This document shows positions 1-8,861 of a DNA stretch of 64,000 bases, in pieces. Within the stretch, counting starts at the first letter, position 1; each line of letters begins with the position of its first letter. Position numbers and translations under genes: made by a program. This stretch comes from Planctomycetota bacterium (GTDB taxonomy: Bacteria > Planctomycetota > Planctomycetia > Planctomycetales > Planctomycetaceae). Location: assembly GCA_018242525.1 (NCBI GenBank), contig JAFEBS010000008.1, forward strand, positions 381,917-445,916, written 5' to 3'. The notes under the pieces are model-generated. The model had not been told where the DNA came from, did no database searches, and worked only from the letters and a program-made list of their open reading frames with translations.

Positions 1-1311
1 CTGTATTTGCTGTATGCACGACACCTGCCCGCGCTGAACGAGTGCTTGTTGCCCGCCCACGGACTGGGACGCAAGGCGGCGGTGCGACGAGCATGGCAAC
101 ATTTTGCAGGCGACTTCAATCACTACATGAGTCTTCCCGGCGGCAGACTCCCGTCGCAGCATGATTCCGGACACGCATTCGCAGTCCTGGTGCAAATCCA
201 TCGGGCGTTTCTGAGCATTTACGAGTACATCATCGGTGGCTCAATGCCCATTGCCCGATTGCGGGCGTCGGTCTGGCAATCGATCTTTTCGCACGATATG
301 CGACGTTACTCGCGAGTCCTATACCGCTGCCTGGGCGACGTTCCTACCTTGATCCTGGGTCCTTCCGGTTCGGGGAAAGAACTGGTCGCGCGGGCCATTG
401 GTCATTCGAGGTACGTGCGATTTGATGTCGCCACCGAAAGCTTTGCGGAAGATGAATTCGATGATTTTCACCCGTTGAACCTGTCCGCACTCGCACCGAC
501 GCTGATCGAATCGGAACTGTTTGGCCATCGTCGCGGCGCGTACTCGGGTGCTGCTGGCGATCGATCCGGGTGGCTGGAATCGTGTGGCCCGGCCGGAACG
601 GTTTTCCTGGATGAAATCGGCGATCTGGAAGGGGGGATCCAGGTCAAGTTGTTGCGTGTGCTGCAATCCCGGGTGTTCCAGCGAGTTGGCGAAACGACGG
701 ATCGCACCTTTCTGGGAAAGATTGTCGCTGCCACGAACCGCGATCTGGCCAGCGACATCGCACAGCGGCGGTTTCGCGAAGATCTCTATTTCCGACTTTG
801 CGCGGACATCGTCCAAACACCGACGCTGCGGGAGCAGTTGTCGGATTCGTCCGCTGACCTGTTGACTCTGGTCGCTTTTCTCACTCAGCGAATCATCCCG
901 GGCGCCCCTTCCGAAGCAGCATCGCTGGCAGATGAAGTGGTCGCCTGGATCAATACTCATGTCGGTGACGATTACCTGTGGCCGGGCAACATTCGTGAAC
1001 TCGAACAATGTGTCCGCAATATCATGATTCGCGGATCCTACGAACCATCACGCCGTTCGAGTCCATCTGCCGAACTGAGTGGTCGCCAGCGATTGGCGTC
1101 ACTGGTGGCTGGCGGAGTGCTCAACCTGGATGACTTGATTCGCCACTACACATCAATGGCGTTTGCGATGGAAGGAAGCTACGTCAGCGCCGCGGACCGA
1201 CTCAAAATCGACTGGCGTACGGTTCGACAGAAGATGGATACAAATCTTGTGGCGGAGTATCGACAGGAATCGAAAACAGATGGATTTGGGAAAGCCCGCC
1301 TTGAGGACTGA
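1..1311 (+). CDS. Sigma-54-dependent transcriptional activator (5' end outside window)
   Basis: AAA+ activator that remodels sigma-54 RNA polymerase at -12/-24 promoters. The frame is open to the window edge; the first in-window start is a TTG at 7, so the true start probably lies upstream. Counting from that TTG, the Walker A motif GPSGSGKE is at about 118-125, the sigma-54 contact loop ELFGHRRGAYSGA at about 170-182, Walker B TVFLDEIGD at about 198-206, and WPGNIRELEQ (sensor II) follows. The C-terminus (YVSAADRLKIDWRTVRQKM) resembles a Fis-type helix-turn-helix. The contact loop reads GAYSGA instead of GAFTGA. The N-terminal region (about 100 residues) shows no receiver or GAF signature I recognise, so the input signal is unknown. 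The family call is firm. Confidence 0.9.
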   Translation: MYLLYARHLPALNECLLPAHGLGRKAAVRRAWQHFAGDFNHYMSLPGGRLPSQHDSGHAFAVLVQIHRAFLSIYEYIIGGSMPIARLRASVWQSIFSHDMRRYSRVLYRCLGDVPTLILGPSGSGKELVARAIGHSRYVRFDVATESFAEDEFDDFHPLNLSALAPTLIESELFGHRRGAYSGAAGDRSGWLESCGPAGTVFLDEIGDLEGGIQVKLLRVLQSRVFQRVGETTDRTFLGKIVAATNRDLASDIAQRRFREDLYFRLCADIVQTPTLREQLSDSSADLLTLVAFLTQRIIPGAPSEAASLADEVVAWINTHVGDDYLWPGNIRELEQCVRNIMIRGSYEPSRRSSPSAELSGRQRLASLVAGGVLNLDDLIRHYTSMAFAMEGSYVSAADRLKIDWRTVRQKMDTNLVAEYRQESKTDGFGKARLED

Positions 1312-1478
1312 CACCCGAACGGCCCGGGAATAGACGTCGACCGTCTGGCTCCAAGTTGCGTGGCAACGAACTTCTGGCGAAGAATGGCAACCACCGCGAA
1401 TGCGTCGTAGAATCAGCAGCTTGGCTTCCTGAAATTCGACACAGGGTCATGCGATTGAAACTGCCTGCGGAGATGAAA

Positions 1479-2840
1479 ATGATTTCGCGCCTCGTCATTC
1501 TGCTTGCTTCCGGGTTGGTGGCAATCGGGACCGCAGATGCATTGGCTCAGCCTGCACAAGACCGGCATGTGGTTGTGATCTGCATTGATGGCCTGCCAGC
1601 GTATCTGTTCGATGATCCCCAGGCGTGCATGCCTACGATTCGCGAACTGGCGGCCGGGGGAGCGCGGGCTACAGGGATGACCGTCTCCAATCCGTCCGTG
1701 ACGTGGCCCAATCACACTTCCATGACGACGGGAGTTCGGCCAGAGAAGCACGGAGTGTTGTTTAACGGTGTGCTGGAACGCCCGGGGCCGGGGTTGCCCG
1801 TGAAGGTGAATCCACGCAGGGACAAGGCCGACCTGATGCATGCGGTGACGATTTATGATGTTCTGCATCAATCTGGCTTGAAGACATCGGCGATCAATTG
1901 GCCGTGTACACGCAATTCGACCAGCCTGCTGCACAACTTCCCGGATGTTCCCGAATCACTGGATCACACGACACCGGAACTGATCAATGAGTTGAAGCAG
2001 GCTGGTGTGCTGACGGAAAGCGATGTTCAGGCGTTTCCCAAGCTGGGTGTGATTGCCCGCGACCGAATTTGGACACAGGCGGTTTGTCACTGCATTCGTC
2101 AGCACAAGCCGCATCTGGTCTTGTTTCATCCACTGAATGTCGACTCGGTTCATCACAAATACGGCCCCAAAACCCCCGCCGGGTATACGGCGGTCGCGCT
2201 CGCGGACACACTGGTGCGCGAGGTTGTCAATGCCGTCAACGACGCTGGAATTCGCGATCAAACCACCTTTCTGATCGTTTCTGATCATGGATTCATGGGG
2301 ATTCCGAAGACGCTGAATCCAAACGTCCTGCTCCGTCAGGCGGGGTTGCTGAAGACGGAAGGGACTCAGGTTTCCACGGCCCGGGCGCATCTGATCCCCG
2401 AAGGTGGGATCGGCATGCTCTATCTGACGGTACCCGGCGAGCGCGAAGCAGACCGGAAAAAAGTCCAGGAACTGTTTCATGATCGCGAGGGGATCGCCGC
2501 CATTCTGACGCCTGACGAATTCTCCAATTACGGCCTGCCGCATCCCGATGAGTATCCCCAGATGGCCGACCTGATCCTGGTGGCCAAAGACGGATATGGA
2601 ATCGCAGCGACGGCAACGGGGGATGACTACGTGGTGAAGAGCGAGTCAACGACCGGGACACATGGATTTCTCTCCACAAACCCTTTGATGAATGCGACGT
2701 TTATTGCCTCGGGTTCCGGGATTCGACCGGGAGTCACCATTGACGTGATCGAGAACATCGACGTCTCGCCAACCATTGCGAAACTGCTGGGTGTCGAGTT
2801 CAAGGCCGACGGGAAAGTGGCGACGCAGATCTTGAAATGA
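1479..2840 (+). CDS. Exported alkaline-phosphatase-superfamily phosphodiesterase/nucleotide pyrophosphatase
   Basis: Likely hydrolyses phosphodiester or pyrophosphate bonds outside the cytoplasm. Start chosen at ATG 1479 because GGAG lies 6 nt upstream and the protein then begins with a clear signal peptide (MISRLVILLASG to the ALA cleavage area, about residue 23). The same frame is open further up (ATG 1449, TTG 1356), but that sequence does not look like protein. Type I phosphodiesterase (PF01663-like) signatures are present: CIDGLP near the N-terminus for metal binding, SVTWPNHTSMTTG with the nucleophile Thr, SDHGF, and GTHGFL towards the C-terminus. Length (453 aa) suits the family. The substrate cannot be told from sequence; ectonucleotide pyrophosphatase and phosphonoacetate-hydrolase-like members share this fold. 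It is monocistronic, on the same strand as the sigma-54 activator upstream. Confidence 0.88.
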   Translation: MISRLVILLASGLVAIGTADALAQPAQDRHVVVICIDGLPAYLFDDPQACMPTIRELAAGGARATGMTVSNPSVTWPNHTSMTTGVRPEKHGVLFNGVLERPGPGLPVKVNPRRDKADLMHAVTIYDVLHQSGLKTSAINWPCTRNSTSLLHNFPDVPESLDHTTPELINELKQAGVLTESDVQAFPKLGVIARDRIWTQAVCHCIRQHKPHLVLFHPLNVDSVHHKYGPKTPAGYTAVALADTLVREVVNAVNDAGIRDQTTFLIVSDHGFMGIPKTLNPNVLLRQAGLLKTEGTQVSTARAHLIPEGGIGMLYLTVPGEREADRKKVQELFHDREGIAAILTPDEFSNYGLPHPDEYPQMADLILVAKDGYGIAATATGDDYVVKSESTTGTHGFLSTNPLMNATFIASGSGIRPGVTIDVIENIDVSPTIAKLLGVEFKADGKVATQILK

Positions 2841-2959
2841 TCGGCAATGAATTGTGACAATGAGTCACACCCGTTGGATTTGGTCGACTTCGCTCAGATC
2901 ACTGCCGCACGATGGGCAAATGACAACGTCAACGCCCGGATCGGCGGCGACACCTCAAG

Positions 2960-3463
2960 TCAGCGGTCCATTGCCAGGACTCCTGCCAACTCGGCGAGAA
3001 TTGTCCCCGCGGTTCTGCCTGTCGCGGCAATTACAAATTCGCGGGCAGTCGGACTCAGGATCCGAATGTCGATGCGCAGAGTGTCACGAGGCAGCAGGTG
3101 GAAGACTCGGTCGGCCCATTCAATCAGTGCGATTCCGTCGGGGGCCAGCAACTCATCCAGCCCCAGGTCCAGGAATTCGTCCGGGTCACGCAAACGGTAG
3201 GTGTCACAGTGTCGCAGGGGAATTCGGCCAGGGTATTCCTGGACCAGGGTAAACGTCGGGCTGTTGACCATGTCCTGCGCGACTTCCAAGCCTGCGGCAA
3301 TCGCCTGGACGAGGCGCGTTTTGCCGGCCCCCAAGTCACCCACGAGCGCGATCACAGTTCCCGGCCGCACAACGGCGGCCAGCTTCAGTCCCAGGCGATT
3401 TGTTGCTTCTTCTGAATCTGTCAGCACTTGCAGCTTTGGCTTAGCATTGTCAGACACGGTCAT
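2960..3463 (-). CDS. tsaE: tRNA threonylcarbamoyladenosine biosynthesis ATPase TsaE
   Basis: TsaE is the P-loop ATPase that works with TsaB and TsaD to make N6-threonylcarbamoyl-A37 on ANN-decoding tRNAs. The sequence shows GDLGAGKTRLVQ (Walker A), VNSPTFTLVQEY (switch-like segment), HCDTYRL, and IEWADRV near the C-terminus, all family hallmarks. I place the start at the ATG at 3463 (MTVSDNAKPK), giving 167 aa, close to the usual 150-165. The frame is open up to 3535, but the extra residues look non-coding. It is convergent with the phosphodiesterase gene, separated by about 120 nt with no gene. tsaB and tsaD are not in the window. Confidence 0.92.
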   Translation of the reverse strand: MTVSDNAKPKLQVLTDSEEATNRLGLKLAAVVRPGTVIALVGDLGAGKTRLVQAIAAGLEVAQDMVNSPTFTLVQEYPGRIPLRHCDTYRLRDPDEFLDLGLDELLAPDGIALIEWADRVFHLLPRDTLRIDIRILSPTAREFVIAATGRTAGTILAELAGVLAMDR

Positions 3464-3959
3464 GCCCGTCCACTTCCAGGAATTGAGACCACCATCGGGG
3501 AATGTTCCCATACAAGATCTTCTCACGACGATCACTGTATCTTGTGGTCAATCCGAACCAAAAGCTCAAAATAGGCCGTTTGCTTTACATCCCGTTGGGG
3601 CGTCAGTAGAGTCCCCCCGGCTTTGCGAGACCCAGCGACCCGGCAGGATGACTTGCGTCGCTGGAACATCAAATGACGAACGGCGTGATGATCATAGATC
3701 ATCGCGGTACTCACCTGAAGGATCGGGTGGAGGGAACAGAATGGATTCTGGATGGCAGCCCAACTTCGTATTCAAGTTTCTCGCAGCTCCTGGTCACTCT
3801 CAAGACCGTTCACTCGTCCGATTTTTTGGCGAGTTGCTCTGTAGGGATGGTTCCCATCACGTCGCTTAAACAGGGGGGCGCGTTGCGCCCGGGCGATCAC
3901 GACGGGATTTTGCGTCTGCGTCTGCGCACAGGGATGTGCCATGATTCGAAAGGAATAGA
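3464..3959. other. Intergenic region between divergent tsaE and the amidotransferase-like gene
   Basis: No credible gene on either strand. Short overlapping ORFs here have biased composition and no plausible ribosome-binding site. The region should hold the promoters of both flanking genes. AAAGGA lies 5 nt before the ATG at 3960 and fixes that start. Confidence 0.5.
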
Positions 3960-4724
3960 ATGCAGAAGAAACCAATCATTGGCGTCAATGGGGATTTTCG
4001 GCCAGGTCGCAAAGACTCGGTTGCGCTGAGCTGGTACAACTCAGGCTACTACGACTCACTAACGGCCGCGGGCGGGATTCCGTTCCTGCTGCCTCCGTAT
4101 TCCTCCGATGATGATCTGAAACAGGCTCTGCGCAACCTGGATGGTTTGCTGCTGGCCGGATGCACCATGGACCTGGATCCATCGCGTCTGGGATTGGAAC
4201 CTCATCCCCACACGCGGCCGATGCCACAACGCCGCGAAGATTTCGACCGTCGGCTGGCACGCATGGCCGTGGAAATGCGTCTGCCAATCCTGGCGATTGG
4301 CTCGGGCATGCAGACCGTCAACGTCATCTGTGGCGGAACACTGTTCCAGCACGTTCCTGAAGATGTGCAAAAGGCACTTCATCACCGCGATCCCGTGGAA
4401 CGCCACAATCGTCACATCATCAACATTGTCGAAGGAACCCGTTGCTGGGACATCTACGGTCCGGGCGAAATTCGCGTCAACAGCGATCACCACATGGGGA
4501 TCAACCAACTGGCACCGCTCTTCCGAGCCTCGGCTCATGCCTCAGACGGCGTGATTGAATGCTACGAATCCACCGAAGAGAACTGGTACTGCGTGGGAGT
4601 CCAGTGGCATCCCGAAGACGATACCGCATCGGCTCTGGACATGCAGATCTTCCAGGACTTCATGGTCGCCTGCGGAAGTTCCACCCCGCAGATCATTCAG
4701 TTCCCCAACCGCGCAGCGGCGTAG
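3960..4724 (+). CDS. Class I glutamine amidotransferase-like (PuuD/peptidase C26-type) protein lacking the catalytic cysteine
   Basis: The fold is that of gamma-glutamyl-gamma-aminobutyrate hydrolases (PF07722-like): MQKKPIIGVNGDF at the N-terminus, DGLLLAGCTMDLDPSRLG (family oxyanion region), RREDFDRRLARMA, the nucleophile-elbow strand PILAIGSGMQTVNVICGG, VNSDHHMGIN, and GVQWHPED with the catalytic His-Glu. Active members read ICRGMQ at the elbow; here codon 114 (4299-4301) is GGC (Gly), so the nucleophile is absent while the His/Glu pair remains. A nearby Cys in the NVICGG segment is displaced by about eight residues. Either this is a non-catalytic binding protein or the chemistry differs. 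AAAGGA 5 nt before the ATG supports the start. Length (254 aa) is normal for the family, and the frame is intact, which argues against decay. Confidence 0.85.
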   Translation: MQKKPIIGVNGDFRPGRKDSVALSWYNSGYYDSLTAAGGIPFLLPPYSSDDDLKQALRNLDGLLLAGCTMDLDPSRLGLEPHPHTRPMPQRREDFDRRLARMAVEMRLPILAIGSGMQTVNVICGGTLFQHVPEDVQKALHHRDPVERHNRHIINIVEGTRCWDIYGPGEIRVNSDHHMGINQLAPLFRASAHASDGVIECYESTEENWYCVGVQWHPEDDTASALDMQIFQDFMVACGSSTPQIIQFPNRAAA

Positions 4725-4767
4725 CGGGTGAATTGGACACGTCGAATCGACTGGCCAACCAGGGTCG

Positions 4768-4797
4768 CCGGGGCTGAGCGTCATCGCAAAGCCCCGG
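4768..4797. terminator. Weak candidate bidirectional hairpin between convergent genes
   Basis: CCGGGGCT at 4768-4775 pairs with AGCCCCGG at 4790-4797 (8-bp stem, 14-nt loop), between the plus-strand amidotransferase-like gene and the minus-strand amidohydrolase gene. There is no U-tract on either side, so terminator function is only a suggestion from position. Confidence 0.3.
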
Positions 4798-4827
4798 TCC
4801 CCGGCCACTTGGCGCTTCCATGAAGAT

Positions 4828-5775
4828 CTATTGGTAGAAGAAAACCTTCTCGGCGGTCTTGCGCAGCAGCCACTGTCGATCTTCGGCGCTGGCGAAATCC
4901 AGCTTGTCGCGGACCAGGCTGATCGACGCTTTGTAGTTGTTGACCCCCTGGATCTGATACGGTGAATCGCTGGCCCACATCAGTCGCTGCGGACCGAACG
5001 CGTCATACAGCTGCTTGATCATCGGGATCAGTTCCAGGTGCGGCGGCTTCTTGTCACCCAGCGCATAAAATGCAGAAATCTTGACGCTGGTCTGCTTGTG
5101 CCGGGCCAGGCGCGTCAGCAGTTTGATGTCAGCATCTCGCATCTGTCCGTCCACGCCGATCCGGGCGAAGTGGTCAATCACCACGGGAGTGTCCGGGTAT
5201 CGCTCGCACATCGCATCGACACCCGGCAGTTGCTCGGGGTTGATCAGGCAACACATGGCCTGGCGAGTCTCACTGCCTGTCTTCCACATGTCCTGCATTC
5301 CGGCCGTTTGCAGCCACTTTTCAGGCTGTTCTTTGCGGATGAAGGGAGTGATTCGGAATCCGGTCACGCCCTGCGGCAGCAGCTTTTTCATGGCCGCTCC
5401 AGCATCGGCTTGATGGTCATCGACCATTCCCACGATTCGGAACATCCTGGGATGTCGGCGAACGGCATCCACCAGGTAGGAATTGTCGAACAGGTGATAG
5501 ACTGAATGTTGAATCAGCACGACCCGGCCCACCCCTTCCGGGCGGGCGATCGCCATCAACTCGTCATCGGTGAAACTGGGGGGCTTCAGATCCTGTTTGG
5601 TCTGGCCGCTGACCAGTGGGAACTTGTCGGTTTCGGGCGGCCAGATGTGCGAATGGGCGTCGATCCAGGGAGTTTCTTCCTGTGCCTGGGCTGTGTTCGA
5701 CAATACAACCGCTCCGACAACCATGGTTCCTGCCTTCAAAAGGTCCCGTCGTGTCAAACCCATCGACTCATGCAT
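4828..5775 (-). CDS. Tat-exported amidohydrolase (amidohydrolase_2 / TIM-barrel metal-dependent hydrolase)
   Basis: Metal-dependent hydrolase of the amidohydrolase-2 family (PF04909-like), the group that includes 2-pyrone-4,6-dicarboxylate lactonases and ACMSD-like decarboxylases. Start set at ATG 5775 (GGGAA 6 nt upstream) rather than the TTG at 5814. The N-terminus carries a twin-arginine signal, MGLTRRDLLKAG, with a hydrophobic stretch and an AQAQ cleavage region, so it is probably folded and loaded with metal before export. Family motifs: IDAHSHIW after the signal, GFRITPF in the middle, VVIDHFARIG, and WASDSPYQ near the end (metal Asp). 315 aa in total. The substrate is unknown; there are no obvious pathway neighbours. 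Confidence 0.85.
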   Translation of the reverse strand: MHESMGLTRRDLLKAGTMVVGAVVLSNTAQAQEETPWIDAHSHIWPPETDKFPLVSGQTKQDLKPPSFTDDELMAIARPEGVGRVVLIQHSVYHLFDNSYLVDAVRRHPRMFRIVGMVDDHQADAGAAMKKLLPQGVTGFRITPFIRKEQPEKWLQTAGMQDMWKTGSETRQAMCCLINPEQLPGVDAMCERYPDTPVVIDHFARIGVDGQMRDADIKLLTRLARHKQTSVKISAFYALGDKKPPHLELIPMIKQLYDAFGPQRLMWASDSPYQIQGVNNYKASISLVRDKLDFASAEDRQWLLRKTAEKVFFYQ

Positions 5776-5902
5776 GGCGTGTTCCCTGGAAAACCGTCCG
5801 AATGAAGGATGCAAATCATACGATTCATCGTATCAATGCCTGGCACGGTTACCGAGTGTTCCGGGTGTTCGACAGATGAACACTGAAAGAGGGCGAAATC
5901 CG

Positions 5903-6002
5903 GCCGCCCGTGGAAAAAGGTGTCTGACCCTTTGGAGGGCAATGGATTCACCTTGAAAAGACCATGCCCGGAGAGGTTCAGACACCTTTTTCCACGGGCG
6001 GC
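5903..6002. repeat. Palindromic repeat element, copy A (25-bp perfect inverted repeat)
   Basis: The arms 5903-5927 and 5978-6002 are exact reverse complements (25 of 25) around a 50-nt core. The core contains GGAGGGCAATGGATTCACC and TTGAAAAG, closely matching the core of copy B at 11166-11269 in reverse complement. The 3' arm runs to the stop codon of the fliN-like gene: read on the minus strand, the gene's TAG is directly followed by the arm. The element could fold as a long hairpin in mRNA from either side. This size and structure resemble REP/MITE-type non-coding elements; no transposase is present. Confidence 0.85.
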
Positions 6003-6580
6003 TAGCGGCCGATCACTTCGCAGATCCGGACGCAGAACTTGCCTTCAACAACAGTCACTTCCCCGCGGGCGATCAGTTTTCCGTTGGCCAGCAGGTCGAT
6101 CGGCTCACCCGCCGACTTGTCCAGAGTGACGACCGAGCCTTCACGAAGGGCCAGCAGGTCTTCAATCATCAATTCGGCACGACCGAATTCCAGTGTCACG
6201 TCCAGTTCGATGTCGCCAATGACTGCCAGAGGCAAGCCGGCGGAATTCTCGTCGGCCGGTTTCGCCGCGGGCAATGGCGAGAATGGGAAAACCTGCGAAA
6301 CAGGTTCGTCGGCGGATGCGGTCGCATCGCGCGACATCGCTTCTGCCAGATGATGCTCTGCCTGATGCAGCAAGTCGTCGGCCGAGGTGATGTCGTAAGG
6401 CCAGCCGGAATCCGACAATAAATCGTCATCCAGCCCGGTATTTCGCAGATGCTGAACATCCCCGGGGCCCAGCGGTTCTCCGGAAACGACGTCAGACCGG
6501 CCGGCTTCCAGGTCGCGGGCCGAGCGCAGCAACACCTCAATTTCCTCCGCCTTCAATGGCTTCCGGAATGGTTCGCTCAC
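6002..6580 (-). CDS. fliN: FliN/SpoA-domain flagellar motor switch-like protein
   Basis: The C-terminal 75 residues form a SpoA (FliN/YscQ) domain: LAVIGDIELDVTLEFGRAEL, then DLLALREGSVVTLD, GEPIDLLANGKLIARGEV and a closing VRICEVIG, as in FliN where it builds the C-ring of the flagellar switch. The N-terminal part (about 115 aa) is acidic and low in conservation, as usual for FliN linkers. I prefer the GTG at 6580 (VSEPFRKPLKAEE), giving 192 aa; the frame continues to 6655 but that leader is Cys/Trp/Arg-rich and not protein-like. No other flagellar genes flank it, so it is an orphan here; a type III secretion role (YscQ/SctQ) is the alternative. Its TAG stop adjoins the palindromic repeat. 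Confidence 0.8.
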   Translation of the reverse strand: MSEPFRKPLKAEEIEVLLRSARDLEAGRSDVVSGEPLGPGDVQHLRNTGLDDDLLSDSGWPYDITSADDLLHQAEHHLAEAMSRDATASADEPVSQVFPFSPLPAAKPADENSAGLPLAVIGDIELDVTLEFGRAELMIEDLLALREGSVVTLDKSAGEPIDLLANGKLIARGEVTVVEGKFCVRICEVIGR

Positions 6581-6901
6581 GTGACACGCTCTTTTCCAGG
6601 CCCGAATTTCCGCCCGACAGCAGCGGGGTATACGCCAACCGTCCCAATTCGTCAATTGGGATTGCGCGGTTTGCCGGTTGGGTGGAGTTTACCGCCGCCA
6701 ACACCCCCCGTGTTGCGGCCGAGGGATTTGGATTTCCATGGAGCGGCCCGGCCGCCCATCCGGCGAGGGTTGGCACATGCGTCCAGGATCCCCAACCACC
6801 ACAACTCGGCGACATGGCATTCCAATTGAATTCCGTGTTTAATTCGGGTTCCAACTGGTTCTGCATCATCCCGTACTCTCATGCCTCAGGAGACCCTCCC
6901 G
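6581..6901. other. Divergent intergenic region between fliN-like gene and acs
   Basis: About 320 nt that should carry promoters for both directions. A small perfect hairpin CCCAATT/AATTGGG lies at 6643-6660. A minus-strand ORF of 110 aa (6537-6869) crosses most of the gap and overlaps the fliN start. It is Gly/Asn/Pro-rich with no recognisable family, and I judge it only a faint gene candidate. Confidence 0.4.
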
Positions 6902-8848
6902 ATGTCTGGCGACATTCAGAGCGTCCTAAATGAAACCCGCAGTTTTCCTCCGCCGGCTGACTTCACGAAGCTGGCGAATATCAGCAGCGAAGCTCAATAT
7001 CAGCAGATGTGGAACCAGGCCAAGGATGACCCCGCTGGCTTCTGGGGCGATCTCGCTCAGCAGAACCTGCACTGGTTCAAGAAGTGGGACCATGTCATTC
7101 AGGGTCAAATGCCGGACACCAAGTGGTTTGTCGGTGGCAAGATCAATGCCAGCTACAACTGCCTGGACCGGCACCTCACAACCTGGCGCAAAAACAAGGC
7201 CGCGATCATCTGGGAAGGGGAACCTGGCGACAGTCGCGTTCTGACGTACCAGGATCTGCACCGCGAAGTCTGCAAGTTCGCGAATGTGCTGAAGAAGCTG
7301 GGTGTCACGACCGGTGATCGGGTGACGCTGTACATGCCGATGATTCCCGAACTGGCGATCGCGATGCTGGCGTGCGCCCGCATAGGCGCCACGCATTCGA
7401 TCATTTTCGGCGGCTTCAGTGCCGACGCCGTGGCTGACCGAAACAACGATGCCCAGGCCAAGCTGATCGTCACCGCTGACGGGGGCTGGCGCCGCGGCAA
7501 GGAAGTCCTGCTGAAGCAGGCGGTGGACGAAAGTCTGGAAAAGTCCCCTACCGTCCAGCGAGTTGTCGTCGTGCGACGCACCGGAATGCCGGTTCACATG
7601 GTCCCCGACCGGGACTACTGGTGGCACGACCTGATGTCCGATGTGGACGCTGACTGCGACGCGGTGGAACTGGATGCCGAGCATCCGCTGTTCATCCTGT
7701 ACACCTCGGGCAGCACCGGAAAGCCCAAGGGGGTGCTGCACACGACCGGCGGCTACACGCTCGGGACGATGATGACGTCGAAATGGGTGTTCGACCTGAA
7801 GGAAGAAGACACCTACTGGTGTACGGCCGACATCGGCTGGGTCACGGGACACAGCTACATCGTTTACGGGCCGCTGGCCAACGGTGCGACGACGGTCATG
7901 TATGAAGGTGCTCCGAACTGGCCGCACGACGGGCGGTTCTGGGAAATCATCGAGAAATACGGCGTCAACATTTTCTACACGGCTCCGACGGCCATTCGGG
8001 CGTTTATCAAGTGGGGCGATCAATGGCCGCAGAAATATGACCTGTCGAGCCTGCGGCTGCTGGGTTCCGTGGGTGAACCGATCAACCCGGAAGCCTGGAT
8101 GTGGTACCACCGCGTGATCGGCGGCGAACGCTGCCCGATCGTAGATACCTGGTGGCAGACCGAAACCGGCGCGATCATGCTGTCACCATTGCCGGGAGTG
8201 ACCGCCACGAAACCGGGAAGCTGTACCAAGCCTCTGCCAGGCGTGGTACCCGACATCGTCAACAAGGATGGCGAGAGCATCCCGGTCAACAGCGGGGGAT
8301 TGCTGGTCATGCGTCAGCCCTGGCCGTCCATGCTGAGAACACTGTACGGCGATCATCAGCGGTTCAAGGATACGTACTTCAGTTCGATCCCAGGCTGCTA
8401 TTTCGCGGGCGACGGCGCCCGGAAGGACGAGGACGGGTATATCTGGGTCATGGGACGCGTTGACGACGTGCTAAACGTCGCCGGGCATCGCCTGTCGACG
8501 ATGGAAGTCGAATCGGCATTGGTCGCTCACCCACTTGTCGCCGAAGCCGCGGTTGTCGGGTTCCCGCATGACATCAAGGGGGAAGGAATCTGCTGCTTCG
8601 TCTCCTTGAAGAACGGCGAGGGGAGCGAGCAACTGGAACGGGACTTGATTGCTCACGTCCGCAAGCACATCGGTGCCCTGGCGACTCCGGACAAGATCAA
8701 GTTCAGTGCGGCTCTGCCGAAGACCCGCAGCGGCAAGATCATGCGACGCCTGCTGCGCGACATCGCCGCTGGTCGTGAATCCGCCGGGGATACGACGACG
8801 CTGGAAGACTACACGGTGCTTGCCAAACTGCGGGAAACGGAAGAGTAG
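6902..8848 (+). CDS. acs: Acetate--CoA ligase (acetyl-CoA synthetase)
   Basis: Adenylate-forming enzyme that activates acetate to acetyl-CoA via acetyl-AMP in the cytoplasm. The start at ATG 6902 is supported by AGGAG 9 nt upstream; the in-frame ATG at 6881 precedes that site. 648 aa, the normal Acs length. Visible signatures: the ACS N-terminal region with [19 protein letters not shown], the P-loop [41 protein letters not shown] (A5 region specific for Acs), [20 protein letters not shown] (hinge, A8), and [16 protein letters not shown] with the lysine that is acetylated in regulated Acs enzymes. It is followed after 13 nt by an exported NHL protein on the same strand. Confidence 0.96.
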   Translation: MSGDIQSVLNETRSFPPPADFTKLANISSEAQYQQMWNQAKDDPAGFWGDLAQQNLHWFKKWDHVIQGQMPDTKWFVGGKINASYNCLDRHLTTWRKNKAAIIWEGEPGDSRVLTYQDLHREVCKFANVLKKLGVTTGDRVTLYMPMIPELAIAMLACARIGATHSIIFGGFSADAVADRNNDAQAKLIVTADGGWRRGKEVLLKQAVDESLEKSPTVQRVVVVRRTGMPVHMVPDRDYWWHDLMSDVDADCDAVELDAEHPLFILYTSGSTGKPKGVLHTTGGYTLGTMMTSKWVFDLKEEDTYWCTADIGWVTGHSYIVYGPLANGATTVMYEGAPNWPHDGRFWEIIEKYGVNIFYTAPTAIRAFIKWGDQWPQKYDLSSLRLLGSVGEPINPEAWMWYHRVIGGERCPIVDTWWQTETGAIMLSPLPGVTATKPGSCTKPLPGVVPDIVNKDGESIPVNSGGLLVMRQPWPSMLRTLYGDHQRFKDTYFSSIPGCYFAGDGARKDEDGYIWVMGRVDDVLNVAGHRLSTMEVESALVAHPLVAEAAVVGFPHDIKGEGICCFVSLKNGEGSEQLERDLIAHVRKHIGALATPDKIKFSAALPKTRSGKIMRRLLRDIAAGRESAGDTTTLEDYTVLAKLRETEE

Positions 8849-8861
8849 CGGAGCGAAGGCC

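Noticed and set aside
3201..3869. 222-aa plus-strand frame over tsaE and the following gap
   Set aside because: Antisense to tsaE for half its length and without a ribosome-binding site.
6926..8110. 394-aa open frame antisense to acs
   Set aside because: Shadow of a highly conserved gene; composition (His, Arg, Pro-rich) is not protein-like.
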